Below, piece after piece: positions 1 to 8,226 of a stretch of 64,000 bases of DNA. The stretch's first letter is position 1. Each line of letters begins with the position of its first letter. Source of the DNA: Mycolicibacter senuensis (lineage in GTDB: Bacteria > Actinomycetota > Actinomycetes > Mycobacteriales > Mycobacteriaceae); assembly GCF_002101885.1 (NCBI RefSeq), contig NZ_LQPS01000051.1:1-64000 (forward strand), written 5' to 3'. The notes beneath the pieces are model-generated. The model saw nothing but the letters and a program-made list of their open reading frames with translations, searched no databases and had not been told where the DNA came from. The translations under genes and the position numbers were made by a program.

Positions 1-2
1 GG

Positions 3-1946
3 GCCGGTGGTCATGGTGGGGCCGGGGCGGCCGGTAGCGACAGTTTTGATCCGGCACTAGGGCGCGGTGGTGGCGGCGGGGCCGGTGGACTGGGCGGTAA
101 TGGCGGAAACGGTGGTGACTACGGCAACGGCGGAGTCGGCGGTGCCGGTGGTGACGGTGGGGGCGGGGCCACCGGTGGTAACGGTATTGCCCTCTTCATT
201 TTTGGGAGTTGGATCGGCGGGCCGGGTCATGAAGGTGGGTATGGCGGTGCCGGTGGTGACGGCGGCCAGGGTGGGCTGGGCGGATCGGTTAGTGGTGATG
301 GCGGTGGCGGGGGTGCCGCAGGCACCGGTGGCGACGGTGGTGATGCTGGAACCGGCGCACGGGGTTCTGCGGGCGCTGTTGGCAGCTCTCGGGATGGTGG
401 TACGGGCTATACCGGTGGGGACGGTGGCCACGGTGGGGCCGGTGGTGCCGGCGGGGCCGGTGGCGGGGTCGCCGAGGGTGGTTTCGGTGATAGCGGGGTG
501 GCAGGAGTAGACGGGGACGGTGGTGACGGGGGCACCGGGGGCACCGGTGGCCAGGGCGGCACCGGGCACACCTGGACGACGTCGGCTGGCACCGACGGCG
601 GTCACGGTGGCACTGGCGGCCAGGGTGGGCATGGTGGTGACGGCGGGGCCGGCGGCGGAGACAGTGGCAACCAGGGGGCCGGTGGCAACGGAGGCACCGG
701 GGGTACCGGTGGTATCCCCGGTGACGGCACCGACGGCCACGACAGCACATCCGGGGCCGGCGGTCACGGTGGCAACGGTGGCAATGCCGGGGCCGGCGGG
801 GCCGGCGGTACCGGCGGTGCCGGTTCCACCCCCGGTAGCGATGGTGCCCACGGCCAGCTACCCGAGGGGATTCACGGCAACGGGGGCAACGGCGGCCGCG
901 GTGCTGATGCCACCACACTCGGCGGCACCGGATTTGCCGGCGGTAAAGGCGGCAACGGCGGCAACATCGGCAACGGCGGAAACGGCGGCGACGGCGGTGA
1001 CGGTTACCGCGGGGCCAACGGCGTCAACCCGGCACCAAACGGTCAGGCGGCCACCGGCTCAGCAGGCACCAGCAATTCTCCCGACGGGGGTGACGGCAAG
1101 GCCGGCGGCAAGGCTGGTCAGGTCGGCGGCACCGGCGGCACCGGTTACGAAGATCACCGCGCCGACAGCGACGCGTACGGAGGTGGCGGGGGTACCGGCG
1201 GTAAAGGTGGTATGGGGGCGGCGGGCGGTAAAGGTGGTGCTGGTGGAGATGGAACGTCGACCTGCTGCGGAGCTGGTTCAGGTGGTAGGGGCGGTGACGG
1301 TGGCCAGGGCGGTGACGGGGTCGATGGCCGGACTGGCGGTGCTGGCGGGGCCGGTGGGTCCGGTGGTGCCGGCGGGGCGATCCGCGGTGACGGTGGCAAC
1401 GGCGGTGCCGGTGGTGCCGGCGGTACTGGCGGCAAGGGTGCAACCGGGGCCACTGGCGGTGCAGGCGGCGACGGCGGGGAAGGTCGCACCCAGGTCAGCA
1501 CCTGGGCTGGTTACGTTATCTTTGGTGGTGGCGGTGGTTGGGGTGGCGACGGTGGTACCGGTGGCGACGCTGGTGCTGGCGGCCAGGGGGGTGCTGGGGG
1601 TGATGCCGGTGTCGCCCAGGGCGACGGTCAGGACGGCACCGCGGGTTCCGGTGGTGACGGTGGTGACGGCGGCGCCGGAGGTAAGGGTGGCACGGGCGGT
1701 AAGGGTGGCGACGGTGGTGATGCCACCCGCGGCACTGGCTTTCAGAACTTAAGCCGCGGCCAGGGGGGTCCTGGTGGGCACGGTGGGGACGGCGGTACCG
1801 GCGGTGCAGGCGGTCAAGGAGGCGCCGGCGGCAACAACGCCGACGGCACCCCCTCTGGCGACAACGGCAGCCAGGGCTCGACGGGAAGCGGCGGCGCAAC
1901 AGGGGGCCGTGGTGCCATGGGCGAGGATGGCGAACCGGCGCCATGA
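3..1946 (+). CDS. PE_PGRS-type glycine-rich repeat protein, 3' part
   Basis: The frame is open from base 3 to the TGA at 1944-1946 (647 codons), so the 5' end lies outside the window. Almost the whole length is GGX/GGN/GAG repeats (GGAGG, GGNGGDG, GGKGG), the hallmark of the mycobacterial PGRS domain, ending in EDGEPAP. Short interruptions break the repeats, notably a hydrophobic island IALFIFGSWIGG near residue 60 and AGYVIFGGGGGW near residue 500. A PE domain would be N-terminal and cannot be seen, so membership of the PE family proper is inferred. Such proteins are surface-associated or secreted by type VII systems; a specific role cannot be assigned. It is followed directly by insertion-sequence debris. 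Confidence 0.85.
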   Translation, partial: AGGHGGAGAAGSDSFDPALGRGGGGGAGGLGGNGGNGGDYGNGGVGGAGGDGGGGATGGNGIALFIFGSWIGGPGHEGGYGGAGGDGGQGGLGGSVSGDGGGGGAAGTGGDGGDAGTGARGSAGAVGSSRDGGTGYTGGDGGHGGAGGAGGAGGGVAEGGFGDSGVAGVDGDGGDGGTGGTGGQGGTGHTWTTSAGTDGGHGGTGGQGGHGGDGGAGGGDSGNQGAGGNGGTGGTGGIPGDGTDGHDSTSGAGGHGGNGGNAGAGGAGGTGGAGSTPGSDGAHGQLPEGIHGNGGNGGRGADATTLGGTGFAGGKGGNGGNIGNGGNGGDGGDGYRGANGVNPAPNGQAATGSAGTSNSPDGGDGKAGGKAGQVGGTGGTGYEDHRADSDAYGGGGGTGGKGGMGAAGGKGGAGGDGTSTCCGAGSGGRGGDGGQGGDGVDGRTGGAGGAGGSGGAGGAIRGDGGNGGAGGAGGTGGKGATGATGGAGGDGGEGRTQVSTWAGYVIFGGGGGWGGDGGTGGDAGAGGQGGAGGDAGVAQGDGQDGTAGSGGDGGDGGAGGKGGTGGKGGDGGDATRGTGFQNLSRGQGGPGGHGGDGGTGGAGGQGGAGGNNADGTPSGDNGSQGSTGSGGATGGRGAMGEDGEPAP

Positions 1947-2030
1947 GCAGTCACTGGGGAATGCTCGATGGAGGTTCCGTTTCGAAGGAGCAACGAGCGC
2001 CTCGGGCAAGGACGGCAAAGCCGAGGTGCG

Positions 2031-2117
2031 CTAGCTGTAATTCCCGGGGAGGTTGTGAACGCGTAGGCGTTCGATAGGGGTCTGGCCGCCGATACCGGTG
2101 TGGGCTCGGTGGACTTT
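2031..2117 (-). pseudogene. C-terminal remnant of an IS481/IS3-type transposase
   Basis: Read on the minus strand, the segment encodes KVHRAHTGIGGQTPIERL followed by RVHNLPGNYS and a TAG stop at 2031-2033. HTGIGGQTPIERL is the typical tail of an rve-type (DDE) transposase, just after the catalytic Glu region. Everything upstream is missing because the inverted repeat of the IS3-type element starts at 2118. It is therefore the leftover of an older insertion cut by a younger one. The rest of the gene is not found on the far side of the IS nest. Confidence 0.7.
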
Positions 2118-2143
2118 GAACCACCCCGGCTTTGATGCACACC
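2118..2143. repeat. Left terminal inverted repeat of the IS3 element
   Basis: It pairs with 3445-3470 at 22 of 26 positions. The outermost bases are uncertain by a few nucleotides because the flanking transposase remnant reads on for some codons. Confidence 0.75.
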
Positions 2144-2170
2144 TTCTTTCGAGGGAAGGTAAGGCGCATC

Positions 2171-2482
2171 ATGCCGAAGAAATACGACGCGGAGTTCAGG
2201 TTCCGAGCGGTGCGGTTGGTCGCCGACCATGAGCAGGACTACGACACCAGGACGGCCTGCATCGCTGCGGTCGCCAAACGGTTGAGCGTGTCGGTGGAGA
2301 CGCTGCGCCGGTGGGTGACACAGGCCGAGGTTGACGCCGGGCAGCGCGATGGGGTCTCCAGCGACATCGCACGCGAGAACCGGGAACTCAAGCGCAAGAA
2401 CCGTGAGCTTGAGCAGACGATCGAGATCCTCAAGGCCGTGACAAGTTTCTTCGCGCGGGAGAGCGACCCGCGACACCGCTGA
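2171..2482 (+). CDS. IS3-family transposase OrfA (HTH, leucine-zipper protein)
   Basis: This 103-residue product is the DNA-binding half of an IS3 transposase. It starts MPKKYDAEFRFRAVRL, typical of HTH_Tnp_1 proteins, then has a helix-turn-helix (VAKRLSVSVETLRRWV) and a C-terminal coiled coil (ARENRELKRKNRELEQTIEI) for multimerisation. The start at 2171 is preferred over the ATG at 2132, which lies inside the inverted repeat. It ends 56 nt upstream of the first in-frame start of orfB, and the orfB frame is open back to 2413, so a programmed -1 frameshift between about 2440 and 2480 would give the OrfAB fusion that catalyses transposition. Confidence 0.9.
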   Translation: MPKKYDAEFRFRAVRLVADHEQDYDTRTACIAAVAKRLSVSVETLRRWVTQAEVDAGQRDGVSSDIARENRELKRKNRELEQTIEILKAVTSFFARESDPRHR

Positions 2483-2538
2483 TCTGTGCGTTCATCGCCG
2501 AGCATCGTGCTCGGTTCGGGGTTGCTCCGATCTGCCGC

Positions 2539-3441
2539 GTGCTCACCGAGCACGGCTGTGCAATCGCCCCGAGAACCTTCTATGCCTGGCTGGCCCGCCC
2601 ACCGTCGGCGCGGGCCTTGTGGGATATGACCATCACCGCGGTGCTGGCCGGCTACTACGAGCCCGACCCGACGGGCCGGCGCGCTCCGGAGTCGCTGTAT
2701 GGGGCCGCCAAAATGTGGGCTCACCTGCAACGCCAGGGCATCGAAGTGGCCCGCTGCACCGTGGAACGCCTCATGCGCGCCAACGGCTGGCGCGGGGTGA
2801 CGCGGCGCAAGAAGGTCCGCACCACGATCGCCGACCCGGCCGCGGGCCGAGCCCCCGACCTGGTCGACCGCAAGTTTCGGGTGGATGCCCCCAACGTGCT
2901 GCTGGTCGCCGACTTCACCTACGTGCGCCTGGCCAGCGGGGTGTTCGTCTACGCCGCGTTCGCCATCGATGCCTACGCCGGGCGGATCGTGGGCTGGACC
3001 TGCTCAACATCCAAGACCGATGCGTTCGTGCGGCGAGCGATCCGCCATGCCGCCGAACTGCGTAATCGTGAGGGCAATCCATTGTCGGGCAGAACGATTC
3101 ATCATTCGGATGCGGGTTCGCAATACACGTCGGTTCGGTTCGGGGAGACCCTGTCGTTGTCCGGACTGGTGGCATCGATTGGCTCGGTCGGCGACGCCTA
3201 CGACAACGCGCTGGCCGAGACCACCATCGGCCTCTACAAGACCGAAGCCGTCCGTGATGACGCACCATTTCGGCGTGGCCCCCTGCACCGGCTGGCCGAC
3301 GTCGAGCTACTCACCGCCGACTGGGTGCACTGGTACAACACCAGCCGGCTCATGCACCGCCTCGGCCGAATCCCACCAGCGGAGTACGAAACCGCCTACT
3401 ACGATCAACAAGCCGACGCTCAACCGGTGGCACACCAGTAA
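2539..3441 (+). CDS. IS3-family transposase OrfB (DDE integrase domain)
   Basis: OrfB is an rve-type integrase of about 300 residues. The catalytic triad is visible: the Asp in VADFTYVRL, the Asp in HHSDAGSQYTS, and the Glu in NALAETTIGLYKTE. An HTH_21 segment lies near the N-terminus. Its frame is open upstream to base 2413 and encodes ICAFIAEHRARFGVAPICRV before the annotated GTG. This is conserved OrfB N-terminal sequence, so the natural product is almost certainly the frameshifted OrfAB protein and the GTG at 2539 is only a formal start. No internal stop or frameshift is seen. Confidence 0.9.
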   Translation: MLTEHGCAIAPRTFYAWLARPPSARALWDMTITAVLAGYYEPDPTGRRAPESLYGAAKMWAHLQRQGIEVARCTVERLMRANGWRGVTRRKKVRTTIADPAAGRAPDLVDRKFRVDAPNVLLVADFTYVRLASGVFVYAAFAIDAYAGRIVGWTCSTSKTDAFVRRAIRHAAELRNREGNPLSGRTIHHSDAGSQYTSVRFGETLSLSGLVASIGSVGDAYDNALAETTIGLYKTEAVRDDAPFRRGPLHRLADVELLTADWVHWYNTSRLMHRLGRIPPAEYETAYYDQQADAQPVAHQ

Positions 3442-3444
3442 CCG

Positions 3445-3470
3445 GGTGTGCACCAAACCCGGGATGCTTC
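3445..3470. repeat. Right terminal inverted repeat of the IS3 element
   Basis: Its reverse complement matches 2118-2143 at 22 of 26 positions. It starts 3 bp after the orfB stop codon. Confidence 0.75.
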
Positions 3471-3479
3471 TATATCGTG

Positions 3480-4541
3480 TCAAGTGGCCACTGCGCGCGG
3501 ATGTGCGGCGGCGAGGGTTCGGTAGAGCTGGCGGGTGATGTAGCGCTTTAAGGAGCGCATGATCTCCTTGGTCGTGCGTCCCTCGGCGCGGCGCCGGGCG
3601 ACATAGGCCCGAGTCGGTGCGTGTATACGCATGCGGACGATGACTATGGTGGTCAAGGCCCGGTTGAGGCGTCGATCTCCACCACGGTTGAGCCTGTGGC
3701 GCACGGTGTTTCCGGATGATGCGGGGATTGGACACGTCCCTGCAAGGGCAGCGAAGGCGGCTTCGGATCGCACCCGCCCTGGGTGTGACCAGGCTGTCAG
3801 GACAGATGCGGCGACTACCGAACCTACGCCGGGCAGCTCGCAGAGCTCCGGAGCAACATCGGCGACTGTGACGTCGAGCCTCTTGCGGTTGTCGGCGAGC
3901 TCGGCGTCGAGGTCGGTGATGCGCTTGGCCAGCCGAATGGCCTCCTGCCGACAGATGCCGGTGACGGGATCCTCGTTGCGGTTCCGCCAGGCGACGATCA
4001 CCTTGAATTGACTGTGTGCCAGCGGCTTACGCGTGTCTACACCGAGGTCTACTGTGCGTAGCAGCGCGGTCAGCGCGTTGATCACGCGAGTACGTTCAGC
4101 GACCATTTGCTCACGGGCTACGGCCAGAACGCGCAACGCCACGCGCGGGCCAGTGGAGCGGGGAAACCGCAACCGTGATGTCTCGACTCCCAGTACCGAG
4201 CGCGCGATACGCACCGCGTCCAACCCATCGGTCTTACCGATCCCGCGGCGCTGGGCAGCCGGCATCGCTGACGGCTCGACCACCAACAGGCCCGCATCGG
4301 CGACTCGGTCGGCAAGGCCGGCACCGTACGAGCCGATACCTTCGACGACAACTAACGTTGACTTGCCTACGGCCATGCGCGTAATCCAGCGGCATGCCCG
4401 ATCAAGCCCTGCCGGCGTGTTCGGGAACACCTCCTGCGAATCCACAGCTCCGTTTACCGCGTTGACCAGTGCCAATGTGTGTGTAGCGGCGTGGGTGTCG
4501 GCGGCTATGACAATCTCGTAATGCTCTGCAACGATGGACAT
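3480..4541 (-). CDS. IS110-family transposase (recombinase)
   Basis: This 353-residue protein is an RNA-guided DEDD recombinase of the IS110 family. The N-terminal RuvC-like domain shows the acidic residues in IAADTHAATHT, VEGIGSYGAGLA and GKTDGLDAVRIA. The C-terminal Transposase_20 domain shows LPGVGSVVAASVL, FAALAGTCPIPASSG and RLNRGGDRRLNRAL, which contains the serine used for strand exchange. The ATG at 4541 is chosen because AAAGGAG lies just upstream; an ORF extension to 4820 exists but has no RBS and covers the presumed guide-RNA region. The gene appears complete. Confidence 0.9.
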   Translation of the reverse strand: MSIVAEHYEIVIAADTHAATHTLALVNAVNGAVDSQEVFPNTPAGLDRACRWITRMAVGKSTLVVVEGIGSYGAGLADRVADAGLLVVEPSAMPAAQRRGIGKTDGLDAVRIARSVLGVETSRLRFPRSTGPRVALRVLAVAREQMVAERTRVINALTALLRTVDLGVDTRKPLAHSQFKVIVAWRNRNEDPVTGICRQEAIRLAKRITDLDAELADNRKRLDVTVADVAPELCELPGVGSVVAASVLTAWSHPGRVRSEAAFAALAGTCPIPASSGNTVRHRLNRGGDRRLNRALTTIVIVRMRIHAPTRAYVARRRAEGRTTKEIMRSLKRYITRQLYRTLAAAHPRAVAT

Positions 4542-4830
4542 GGCGACGTTGAACTCCTTTGCTGTAGGCGACGTCGTTTCGGCGTCGGCCCGGAAGGAGC
4601 ACTTCGAGGCAGGCCTGTAACGGGCCACGACTCGCGGCAACGAGTCGGGCAGGCTTCTAATCAAGCCACCGAAGCAAAACCGGGCCGGCGCCGCCGCCTC
4701 GACCGAGTGGACAGATCCCGGGAAGAGCACCCTCTCGGGGCCAGGCGATTCACGAGTCACACCCCGCCGAGACGACGACACCGATCCTGTCAGCCAGCAC
4801 CGGGCCAGCCACCCCAACACTTACAGGCGG
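4542..4830 (-). ncRNA. Candidate IS110 bridge RNA region
   Basis: In IS110-type elements the noncoding end upstream of the recombinase is known to encode a structured bridge RNA whose loops pair with donor and target DNA. This 289-bp region has the right place and size. On the minus strand it contains a clear hairpin (GACTCG at 4629-4634 pairing with CGAGTC at 4641-4646, 6-nt loop), framed by near-complementary AAGCCTG and CAGGCCT. The exact RNA ends and guide loops cannot be set by eye. Confidence 0.45.
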
Positions 4831-5179
4831 TTCAGTGCCGGGGTGTGGTGGCAGGAGTTGTCGGCGGTTCGGCGTTGCCCGGTGTGGCTGAGGCCGATGC
4901 GGGTGGGTGGCTCGATGATCTCAATGAGTCGTTGTATGTGTCGTTGCGGGGCGGACGGCGAGCGCGGCCGGGCCGCCACCGGCGCCACCGGCGCGACCGG
5001 CGAGGAGGGTGCCAGAGGACCGGCTTGAGAGTAAGCTCTCACCGAGCGCCTCTACCGGTCAGCTAGAAGGTGCCTTCCCGCTGGATGCTCGAGCCCGCTG
5101 GACACGCATTTCATCGAACTCAACGCCGGCCACCGGAATCTCGCGCATAGTCGGGCTCACGATGATTCAGGAGCCGAAC
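4831..5179. other. Gap between the IS nest and the carotenoid oxygenase gene
   Basis: No recognisable gene is seen. A 62-codon frame at 4843-5028 ends in a collagen-like tail (GATGATGEEGARGPA), which may be decayed PGRS or IS material. TGAGAG-TAAG-CTCTCA at 5026-5041 is a perfect 6-bp-arm palindrome and could be an operator or promoter-proximal hairpin for the gene at 5180. Confidence 0.4.
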
Positions 5180-6682
5180 ATGACTGCTGCCGATGCCACC
5201 ACCGACTCCAATCCCTATCTGACCGGCTTTCTGGCGCCGGTGGACGCCGAGATCACCGCCACCGACCTGCGGGTCACCGGCCAGATCCCGGACTACCTCG
5301 ACGGCCGTTATCTGCGCAACGGCCCCAATCCCGTCGCCGAGGTCGATCCGGCCACCTACCACTGGTTCACCGGCGACCCGATGGTGCACGGCGTGGCGCT
5401 GGGGGATGGCCGGGCGCACTGGTACCGCAACCGCTGGGTGCGCACCCCGGCGGTCTGCGCCGCGCTGGGGGAGCGGCGACCGGTCCGGATCGACGCGCGG
5501 GTGGGGATGCTGTCCGTCGGGCCCAACACCAACGTGCTCGGCCATGCCGGCAAGACACTGGCGCTGGTGGAGGGCGGCGTCGCCAACTACGAACTCACCG
5601 ACGATCTCGACACGGTGGGCACCTGCGACTTCGACGGTACCTTGACCGGCGGCTACACCGCCCACCCGCACCGCGACCCGGCCACCGGCGAACTGCACGC
5701 CGTGTCCTATTCCTTCGCCCGGGGCAACCGTGTCCAGTACTCGGTGATCGACAACGCCGGGCGGGCTCGGCGCACCGTCGACATCGAGGTGACCGGCGCG
5801 CCGATGATGCACGACTTCTCGCTGACTGAGAAATACGTGGTGGTCTACGACCTGCCGGTCACGTTCGACCCGATCCAGGTGCTGCCGGTGAACCTGCCCC
5901 GCCGGCTCCAAGCGCCGGCCCGACTGGTGCTGGGCAGCCTGCTCGGCAAGGTCCGGCTGCCGAATCCCATCACCGCGATGGTCAACCGCGACAGCCGCCC
6001 GCCGGCCGGGCTGCCGTACGCGTGGAACCCCGGCTACCCGGCGCGCATCGGGGTGATGCCGCGCGAGGGCGAGCCGACGGTGCGATGGTTCGACATCGAA
6101 CCGTGCTACGTCTTCCACCCGGTCAACGCCTACTCCGACGTCTCGCCGACCGGTCAGGAACTGCTGGTGCTCGACGTGGTGCGCTACCCGAAGATCTTCG
6201 ACGCCGACCGGCGCGGGCCGGGCGACACCCCGCCCCTCCTGCACCGCTGGACGATCAACCTCGACACCGGCGCGGTGAGCACCGAGGTGCGCGACGATCG
6301 CCCGCAGGAGTTCCCCCGGATCAACGAGGAGCTGCTGGGAGCCAAACACCGCTTCGGCTACACCGTCGGACTCAACGGTGGGTTCGTCGGCGGCAGCCGG
6401 TCGGAGATGTCGACCGCGCTGTACAAACACGACTACGCCACCGGCTCGAGCATCACCGCACCGCTCGACCCGCAGCTGGTACTCGGGGAGATGTCGTTCG
6501 TGCCGCGCCCCGGCGGTTCCGGCGAGGACGACGGCATCCTGCTGGGAATGGGCCACCATCGCGGCGCTGACGAGGGCCAATTGCTGATCCTGGACGCCGC
6601 AACCTGTGAGCAGGTGGCCACCGTGCACTTGCCCCAGCGGGTGCCGATGGGTTTTCACGGAAATTGGACACCCGCGGAGTGA
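5180..6682 (+). CDS. Carotenoid cleavage oxygenase (RPE65 family)
   Basis: This 500-residue non-haem iron dioxygenase is predicted to cleave carotenoid or apocarotenoid double bonds in the cytoplasm or at the membrane. The four iron-binding histidines of the family are visible in TAHPHRDP (about residue 162), MMHDFSLTEKY (211), YVFHPVNAY (313) and GFHGNW (493). The N-terminal segment YLDGRYLRNGPNP is also typical. The start is the ATG at 5180, with AGGAG just upstream; longer in-frame starts (5009, 5162) have no RBS. M. tuberculosis has a homologue, Rv0654, in the same place before mkl, which supports the assignment. No carotenoid biosynthesis genes are nearby, so the substrate is unknown. 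Confidence 0.9.
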   Translation: MTAADATTDSNPYLTGFLAPVDAEITATDLRVTGQIPDYLDGRYLRNGPNPVAEVDPATYHWFTGDPMVHGVALGDGRAHWYRNRWVRTPAVCAALGERRPVRIDARVGMLSVGPNTNVLGHAGKTLALVEGGVANYELTDDLDTVGTCDFDGTLTGGYTAHPHRDPATGELHAVSYSFARGNRVQYSVIDNAGRARRTVDIEVTGAPMMHDFSLTEKYVVVYDLPVTFDPIQVLPVNLPRRLQAPARLVLGSLLGKVRLPNPITAMVNRDSRPPAGLPYAWNPGYPARIGVMPREGEPTVRWFDIEPCYVFHPVNAYSDVSPTGQELLVLDVVRYPKIFDADRRGPGDTPPLLHRWTINLDTGAVSTEVRDDRPQEFPRINEELLGAKHRFGYTVGLNGGFVGGSRSEMSTALYKHDYATGSSITAPLDPQLVLGEMSFVPRPGGSGEDDGILLGMGHHRGADEGQLLILDAATCEQVATVHLPQRVPMGFHGNWTPAE

Positions 6683-6694
6683 GGCGGACCGGCG

Positions 6695-6721
6695 TTGCGG
6701 GACGCACCGGTGCGCTACAGT
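6695..6721 (+). promoter_or_regulatory. Possible promoter of mkl
   Basis: TTGCGG (6695-6700) and TACAGT (6716-6721) are separated by 15 bp, which is short but workable, and lie 55 bp before the start codon. Confidence 0.35.
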
Positions 6722-6776
6722 GGCCCAAGCCACAGGGGAGACGTGGCTATGACCAGACGTTGCGGAAGGACCACCA

Positions 6777-7829
6777 ATGGGTGTCGCCATCGAGGTGCAG
6801 GGGCTGACGAAGTCCTTCGGATCGGCCCGAATCTGGGAAGACGTCTCGATGACTATTCCCGAGGGTGAGGTCAGCGTCCTGCTGGGTCCGTCGGGTACCG
6901 GCAAGTCGGTGTTCCTGAAGTCGCTGATCGGCCTGTTGCGGCCCGAGCGCGGCTCGATCGTCATCGACGGCACCGACATCCTGCAGTGTTCGGCCAAGGA
7001 GCTATACGAGATCCGCACGCTGTTCGGGGTGTTGTTCCAGGACGGCGCGCTGTTCGGGTCGATGAACATCTACGACAACACCGCGTTCCCGCTGCGTGAG
7101 CACACCAAGAAGTCCGAGAAGGAGATCCGTGACATCGTCATGGAGAAGCTCGAGCTGGTCGGTATGCCCAACGACGGCTACAAGTTCCCGGGCGAGATCT
7201 CCGGCGGTATGCGCAAGCGTGCCGGTCTGGCCCGCGCCCTGGTGCTGGACCCGCAGATCATCCTCTGCGACGAGCCCGACTCCGGTCTGGACCCGGTCCG
7301 TACCGCGTACCTGAGCCAGCTGCTGATCGACATCAACGCCCAGATCGATGCCACCATCCTGATCGTCACGCACAACATCAACATCGCCCGCACCGTGCCG
7401 GACAACATCGGCATGCTGTTCCGCAAGCAGCTGGTGATGTTCGGGCCCCGCGAGGTGCTGTTGACCTCTGATGAGCCGGTGGTGCGCCAGTTCCTCAACG
7501 GCCGGCGCATCGGGCCCATCGGCATGTCCGAGGAGAAGGACCAGGCGACCGCTGCGGCCGAGGAGGCCATGATGGCCGCCGGCCAGAGCGACGGTGGTGT
7601 CGAAGAGGTCGAGGGCGTGCCGCCTCAGCTCAGCGCGACCCCCGGCCTGCCGGAGCGCAAGGGTGTGGCCCGGCGTCAGGCACGGGTGCGCGAGATCCTG
7701 CACACCCTGCCGCCCAACGCCCAGGCCGCCATCCGCGACGACCTCGAGGGCACCCACAAGTACGCAGTCCACGAGTTCCCTGCCGACGACGACGCCCCGA
7801 CCGCGTCGATCCCGTCCCCGCCGGGCTGA
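6777..7829 (+). CDS. mkl: Mce transport ATPase MceG (Mkl)
   Basis: This 350-residue ABC ATPase energises Mce-type lipid importers by working with YrbE permeases. Walker A is GPSGTGKS (about residues 39-46), the signature is SGGMRKRAGLARAL, and Walker B is IILCDEPDSGLDP. After about residue 250 comes the acidic, low-complexity extension that distinguishes MceG from ordinary ABC ATPases. A Shine-Dalgarno GGAAGGA precedes the ATG at 6777. It lies between the carotenoid oxygenase gene and rpoB as in M. tuberculosis, but without the toxin-antitoxin genes found there. The yrbEAB pair at 39893-41560 is a possible partner. Confidence 0.95.
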   Translation: MGVAIEVQGLTKSFGSARIWEDVSMTIPEGEVSVLLGPSGTGKSVFLKSLIGLLRPERGSIVIDGTDILQCSAKELYEIRTLFGVLFQDGALFGSMNIYDNTAFPLREHTKKSEKEIRDIVMEKLELVGMPNDGYKFPGEISGGMRKRAGLARALVLDPQIILCDEPDSGLDPVRTAYLSQLLIDINAQIDATILIVTHNINIARTVPDNIGMLFRKQLVMFGPREVLLTSDEPVVRQFLNGRRIGPIGMSEEKDQATAAAEEAMMAAGQSDGGVEEVEGVPPQLSATPGLPERKGVARRQARVREILHTLPPNAQAAIRDDLEGTHKYAVHEFPADDDAPTASIPSPPG

Positions 7830-7969
7830 GTCCTCGCCGTCCTCGCCGCCGGCCCACACCGTGTCAGCTCTTGACGGACGGACGTAAACGGTCCAATCTG
7901 TTCCCAGCGTTTGTGTGGAGGCTCCGGCGGAGGCCAGCCAGCACCGATAGGGTCCCCGGGACGCGGCAG

Positions 7970-7998
7970 TTGAGGATTGCGTGAGCCTGCGCTATTGT
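7970..7998 (+). promoter_or_regulatory. rpoB promoter
   Basis: TTGAGG (7970-7975), 17-bp spacer, TATTGT (7993-7998). This predicts transcription from about 8005 and a 5' UTR of about 220 nt. The rest of the 397-bp gap 7830-8226 holds no convincing gene. Confidence 0.6.
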
Positions 7999-8226
7999 TG
8001 GACGTTGCGCTGGCTTCCTCCTGCCCACCCTTACCCGCACCCGAACCCGCAGTACCAGCCTGAGTCGCGTCAGTCGGCTCGTATAAGGCTTGTGACCTGG
8101 TGGTTTGGTTGTGCGTGAGACCGGACAGAGCGTCCGCCAGCCGAACCAACGGTTGATATTCGCAGCGAACGGGGTCTGGCGAGAGCTGGGACCCGCTGGC
8201 CGCATTAGGTGCTGGAAGGATGCATC

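Larger units (their letters stand above)
2118..3470 (+). mobile_element. IS3-family insertion sequence
   Basis: The ends are imperfect 26-bp inverted repeats: left 2118-2143 (GAACCACCCCGGCTTTGATG then CACACC) and right 3445-3470, whose reverse complement is GAAGCATCCCGGGTTTGGTG then CACACC. They match at 22 of 26 positions. Between them lie orfA and orfB in the IS3 arrangement (HTH protein, then DDE integrase in the -1 frame). Both ORFs look intact, so the element may be active. No convincing target duplication is visible: the left flank is a transposase remnant and the right flank runs straight into an IS110 element. Confidence 0.85.
3471..4830 (-). mobile_element. IS110-family insertion sequence (approximate limits)
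   Basis: The element consists of one DEDD-type transposase gene and a roughly 280-bp noncoding region upstream of it. IS110 elements lack clear terminal repeats, so the ends here are estimates: the left one is set by the IS3 inverted repeat and the right one by the end of the noncoding region. It abuts the IS3 element with almost no spacer, which suggests that one element inserted at the edge of the other. Confidence 0.6.

Noticed and set aside
57..1946. Proline-, arginine- or valine-rich frames overlapping the PGRS repeats on both strands
   Set aside because: They are by-products of the GGX repeat DNA; only the frame from base 3 gives the PGRS pattern.
1..1946. Possible CRISPR or satellite array in the PGRS repeats
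   Set aside because: The repeats are irregular codon-scale GGX units without constant spacers, and no cas genes are near.
4843..5028. A 61-residue collagen-like protein gene
   Set aside because: No RBS, no conserved domain, and the Gly-rich end is short; probably debris.
5120..7069. 649-codon minus-strand frame opposite the carotenoid oxygenase
   Set aside because: It is a mirror frame of a well-supported gene and shows no recognisable domain.
8209..8226. GTG 8209 as the rpoB start
   Set aside because: The GGAAGGA Shine-Dalgarno lies inside this extension at ideal distance from TTG 8227.
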